52,692 nucleotides of DNA, taken from contig JAGHJD010000049.1 in assembly GCA_017886895.1 (NCBI GenBank), forward strand, positions 1-52,692. The letters are read 5' to 3'. Under the pieces are notes generated by a model. That model was not told where the DNA came from, made no database searches, and was given only the letters and a program-made list of their open reading frames with translations. Made by a program: the position numbers and the translations under genes. This document shows, piece after piece, positions 50,898 through 52,692 of the stretch. The DNA comes from Clostridia bacterium. Lineage in GTDB: Bacteria > Bacillota > Clostridia > Christensenellales > Borkfalkiaceae. How positions within the stretch are numbered: the stretch's first letter is position 1; the number at the start of each line of letters is the position of its first letter.

Positions 50898-52692
50898 TCA
50901 GGAACGGTGCCAATAATATATGGCATATGTCGACGTAAGATATTCCGCCGCCGTAGAGGGATCGGCAAGGTCACTGCTTGCAATCTCCGTCCCGCTCGTA
51001 GCCGTGAAAGATGAGGCATACCACCACCCATTTGTAGTTTCAAATGTCACGCTTGTAAGATTGCTGCAACCATTGAACGCTCTATAGATACTCGTCACAC
51101 TTGCGGGGATCGTGATTTTCGTAAGGCTGGTGCAACCAGAGAACGCCTCCCAACCGATGCTCTCCACATTGCTGCCGATCGTCACCTCCGTTAAGCCGCT
51201 GCAACCACAGAAAGCCTGCACACCGATGCTTTTCACGTTCGCGGGGATCGTGATCTCTGTAAGATTGCTGCAATCACGGAATGCCGACGAACCGATACTC
51301 TCCACATTGCTACCGATCGTCACCTCCGTTAAGCCGCTGCAATCCCTAAACGCCTCCGAACCGATGCTTGTCACACCCTCTCCGATCGTTACCTTCGTCA
51401 AGCCGTTGCAATTATAAAACGCATACGACCCAATGCTCGTCACGCTATCGGGAATCGTCACCGACGTCAACTCACTATACCCATAAAGTGCATAGGTATA
51501 GATTTCATACTCCGACACTTCAGTCCCATCATAGGCAGTGAAACTTGCAGGCAGCGTGAGCGCCGTCTCCGCGCCGTAATACCCCATCAGATACCCGTTG
51601 CTCCCGTCATAGAAGAAGCGATATCCCTCTGCCGTATCCGTAAACCAAGAGCCGCCCTCCTGCGTATAGACGTTTTTTGCATAGCAGGCAACATCCCCGT
51701 AATTGCTGCTCCCTGCCGTAATACCCAAAGAGCTTTGGTTATATACTTCTATGAGTTTAGAACAGCCGTCGAACGCCCACGTACCGATACTCTCCACGCC
51801 TTCCCCGAGCGTCACCTCCGTCAAGCCGTAGCAATGAGAAAACGCCTGCGCGCCGATGCTCGTCACGCTATCAGGAATCGTGATTTCCGTCAAACCGCTA
51901 CAACCATAGAACGCATGCGGACCGATGCTTTCCACATTGCTGCCGATTGTCACGCTTATAATATTTGCGCGCTCAAACAAATAGGCAGGAATACTTATCA
52001 CACTTTCACCAAAAGTCACCGTGACCCCGTCGGAATTGCTCCCGACATTAGAAAACACACCGCCGCCACTCGTCTGGTCTGCAATTGCCACGGCATTATA
52101 GTTTATTTCCGTTAAGCCACTGCAATTATAGAACGCCCAATCTCCGATGCTCGTCACGCCTTCCCCGAGCGTCACCTCCGTCAAGCCGCTGCAACCACGG
52201 AACGCCTGCTCACCAATGCTCGTCACATTGTTGCCGATCGTCACGCTGACAAGATTCAGAACATCTGACGAATTTCTATAGAACAAATAGGCGGGAACAC
52301 TTGTCACGCTCTCCCCGAAAATCACCGTGATTCCGTCGGAATTGCTCCCTGCATTTTGGAATACACGGCTGTTAATCGTCAAACCGGCAACTGACGCGGC
52401 ATTGTAGTTTATTTTCGTCAAGCCGCTGCAACTTTGGAACGCCCCACCTCCGATGCTCGTCACACTTGCGGGAATCGTAATCTCCGCAAGACCGCTGCAA
52501 TTTGAAAACGCAGACGAACCGATGCTCGTCACACTATCTGGAATCGTGATCTCCGCAAGACCGCTACAATAAGAAAACGCCCCAACTCCGATGCTCGTCA
52601 CACTTGCGGGAATCGCGATCTCCGTAAGATTTCTGCAACCAGAGAACGTACGCGAACCGATGCTTGCCACACCGTCTGGAATCGTGATCTCC
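50898..52692 (-). CDS. BspA-type leucine-rich repeat surface protein, N-terminus cut by window edge
   Basis: At least 597 residues made of tandem 23-residue BspA-like leucine-rich repeats (consensus around ITIPDSVTSIGxxAFxxCSGL), interrupted by a non-repeat insert near 51490-51700 on the plus-strand coordinates and by longer repeats with an INYNA segment. Such proteins in gut bacteria are surface or secreted binders of host or bacterial partners. The reading frame is open to the window edge, so the start and any signal peptide lie outside; the GTG near 52670 is internal. Base composition (about 50% GC by eye) is lower than in the housekeeping genes. The C-terminus has no visible sorting motif. 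Confidence 0.92.
   Translation of the reverse strand, partial: EITIPDGVASIGSRTFSGCRNLTEIAIPASVTSIGVGAFSYCSGLAEITIPDSVTSIGSSAFSNCSGLAEITIPASVTSIGGGAFQSCSGLTKINYNAASVAGLTINSRVFQNAGSNSDGITVIFGESVTSVPAYLFYRNSSDVLNLVSVTIGNNVTSIGEQAFRGCSGLTEVTLGEGVTSIGDWAFYNCSGLTEINYNAVAIADQTSGGGVFSNVGSNSDGVTVTFGESVISIPAYLFERANIISVTIGSNVESIGPHAFYGCSGLTEITIPDSVTSIGAQAFSHCYGLTEVTLGEGVESIGTWAFDGCSKLIEVYNQSSLGITAGSSNYGDVACYAKNVYTQEGGSWFTDTAEGYRFFYDGSNGYLMGYYGAETALTLPASFTAYDGTEVSEYEIYTYALYGYSELTSVTIPDSVTSIGSYAFYNCNGLTKVTIGEGVTSIGSEAFRDCSGLTEVTIGSNVESIGSSAFRDCSNLTEITIPANVKSIGVQAFCGCSGLTEVTIGSNVESIGWEAFSGCTSLTKITIPASVTSIYRAFNGCSNLTSVTFETTNGWWYASSFTATSGTEIASSDLADPSTAAEYLTSTYAIYYWHRS

Overview
The window is a GC-rich piece of chromosome (roughly 60% GC by eye) from a Clostridia-type Firmicute, most likely an uncultured gut commensal near the Christensenellales. 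The evidence is a set of Clostridia marker genes: the SCIFF peptide with its radical SAM maturase, TIGR04086, HemZ, DUF4364 and a TIGR03905-type TSCPD protein. Strong AGGAGG ribosome binding sites, TTGACA/TATAAT promoters with 17-bp spacers and lipobox lipoproteins agree. The sugar genes (fructan, galactose, L-fucose) fit a gut plant- and mucus-glycan user. No rRNA, tRNA or CRISPR array was seen.

Layout. 1-9.7 kb (minus strand): a fructan/fructo-oligosaccharide locus with fructokinase, an unknown membrane protein, an ABC importer (binding protein and two permeases), an intracellular GH32 hydrolase, a secreted GH32 lipoprotein and a second lipoprotein cut by the window edge. Two related LacI-type operators control it. 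9.7-12.4 kb: pnp and rpsO. 12.4-21.9 kb: secD-secF-recJ-rel-MBL hydrolase-hemZ. 21.9-31.2 kb: a block of accessory genes: gamma carbonic anhydrase, galT-galK-galE, a LacI remnant behind an AraC regulator, divergent fucI, and a low-GC toxin-immunity cassette. 31.2-39.2 kb: ruvC-ruvA-ruvB-queA-tgt-yajC-TIGR04086-scfA-scfB. This order would continue into secD-secF-recJ in many Clostridia, so the 21.9-31.2 kb block looks like an insertion into an ancestral housekeeping array. 39.2-50.4 kb: argH, ferritin, an ECF substrate-binding subunit-coaX-hom operon, a small Cys-rich protein, a NUDIX hydrolase, an HPr-like protein, DUF4364, TSCPD, a DUF5677-like protein and an aldo/keto reductase. 50.9 kb to the end: a BspA-type leucine-rich repeat protein, cut by the edge.

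How the genes work together. The exposed GH32 lipoprotein would trim fructan, the ABC system imports the products, the cytosolic GH32 hydrolyses them and fructokinase phosphorylates fructose. No ABC ATPase is present, so a shared ATPase elsewhere is likely. Galactose would enter through the Leloir genes and fucose through FucI.

Most unusual items: (i) a roughly 155-nt element built of three hairpins, found directly after the stop codons of both ruvB and the aldo/keto reductase in the same sense as the upstream gene; (ii) three diverged repeats between queA and tgt whose central hairpin varies in a pairing-preserving way; (iii) a free-standing toxin-like domain with its own promoter and two paralogous immunity-like genes, bracketed by hairpins that share an identical 27-bp core; (iv) an apparent CoaX-homoserine dehydrogenase fusion that is better explained by a one-base frameshift.
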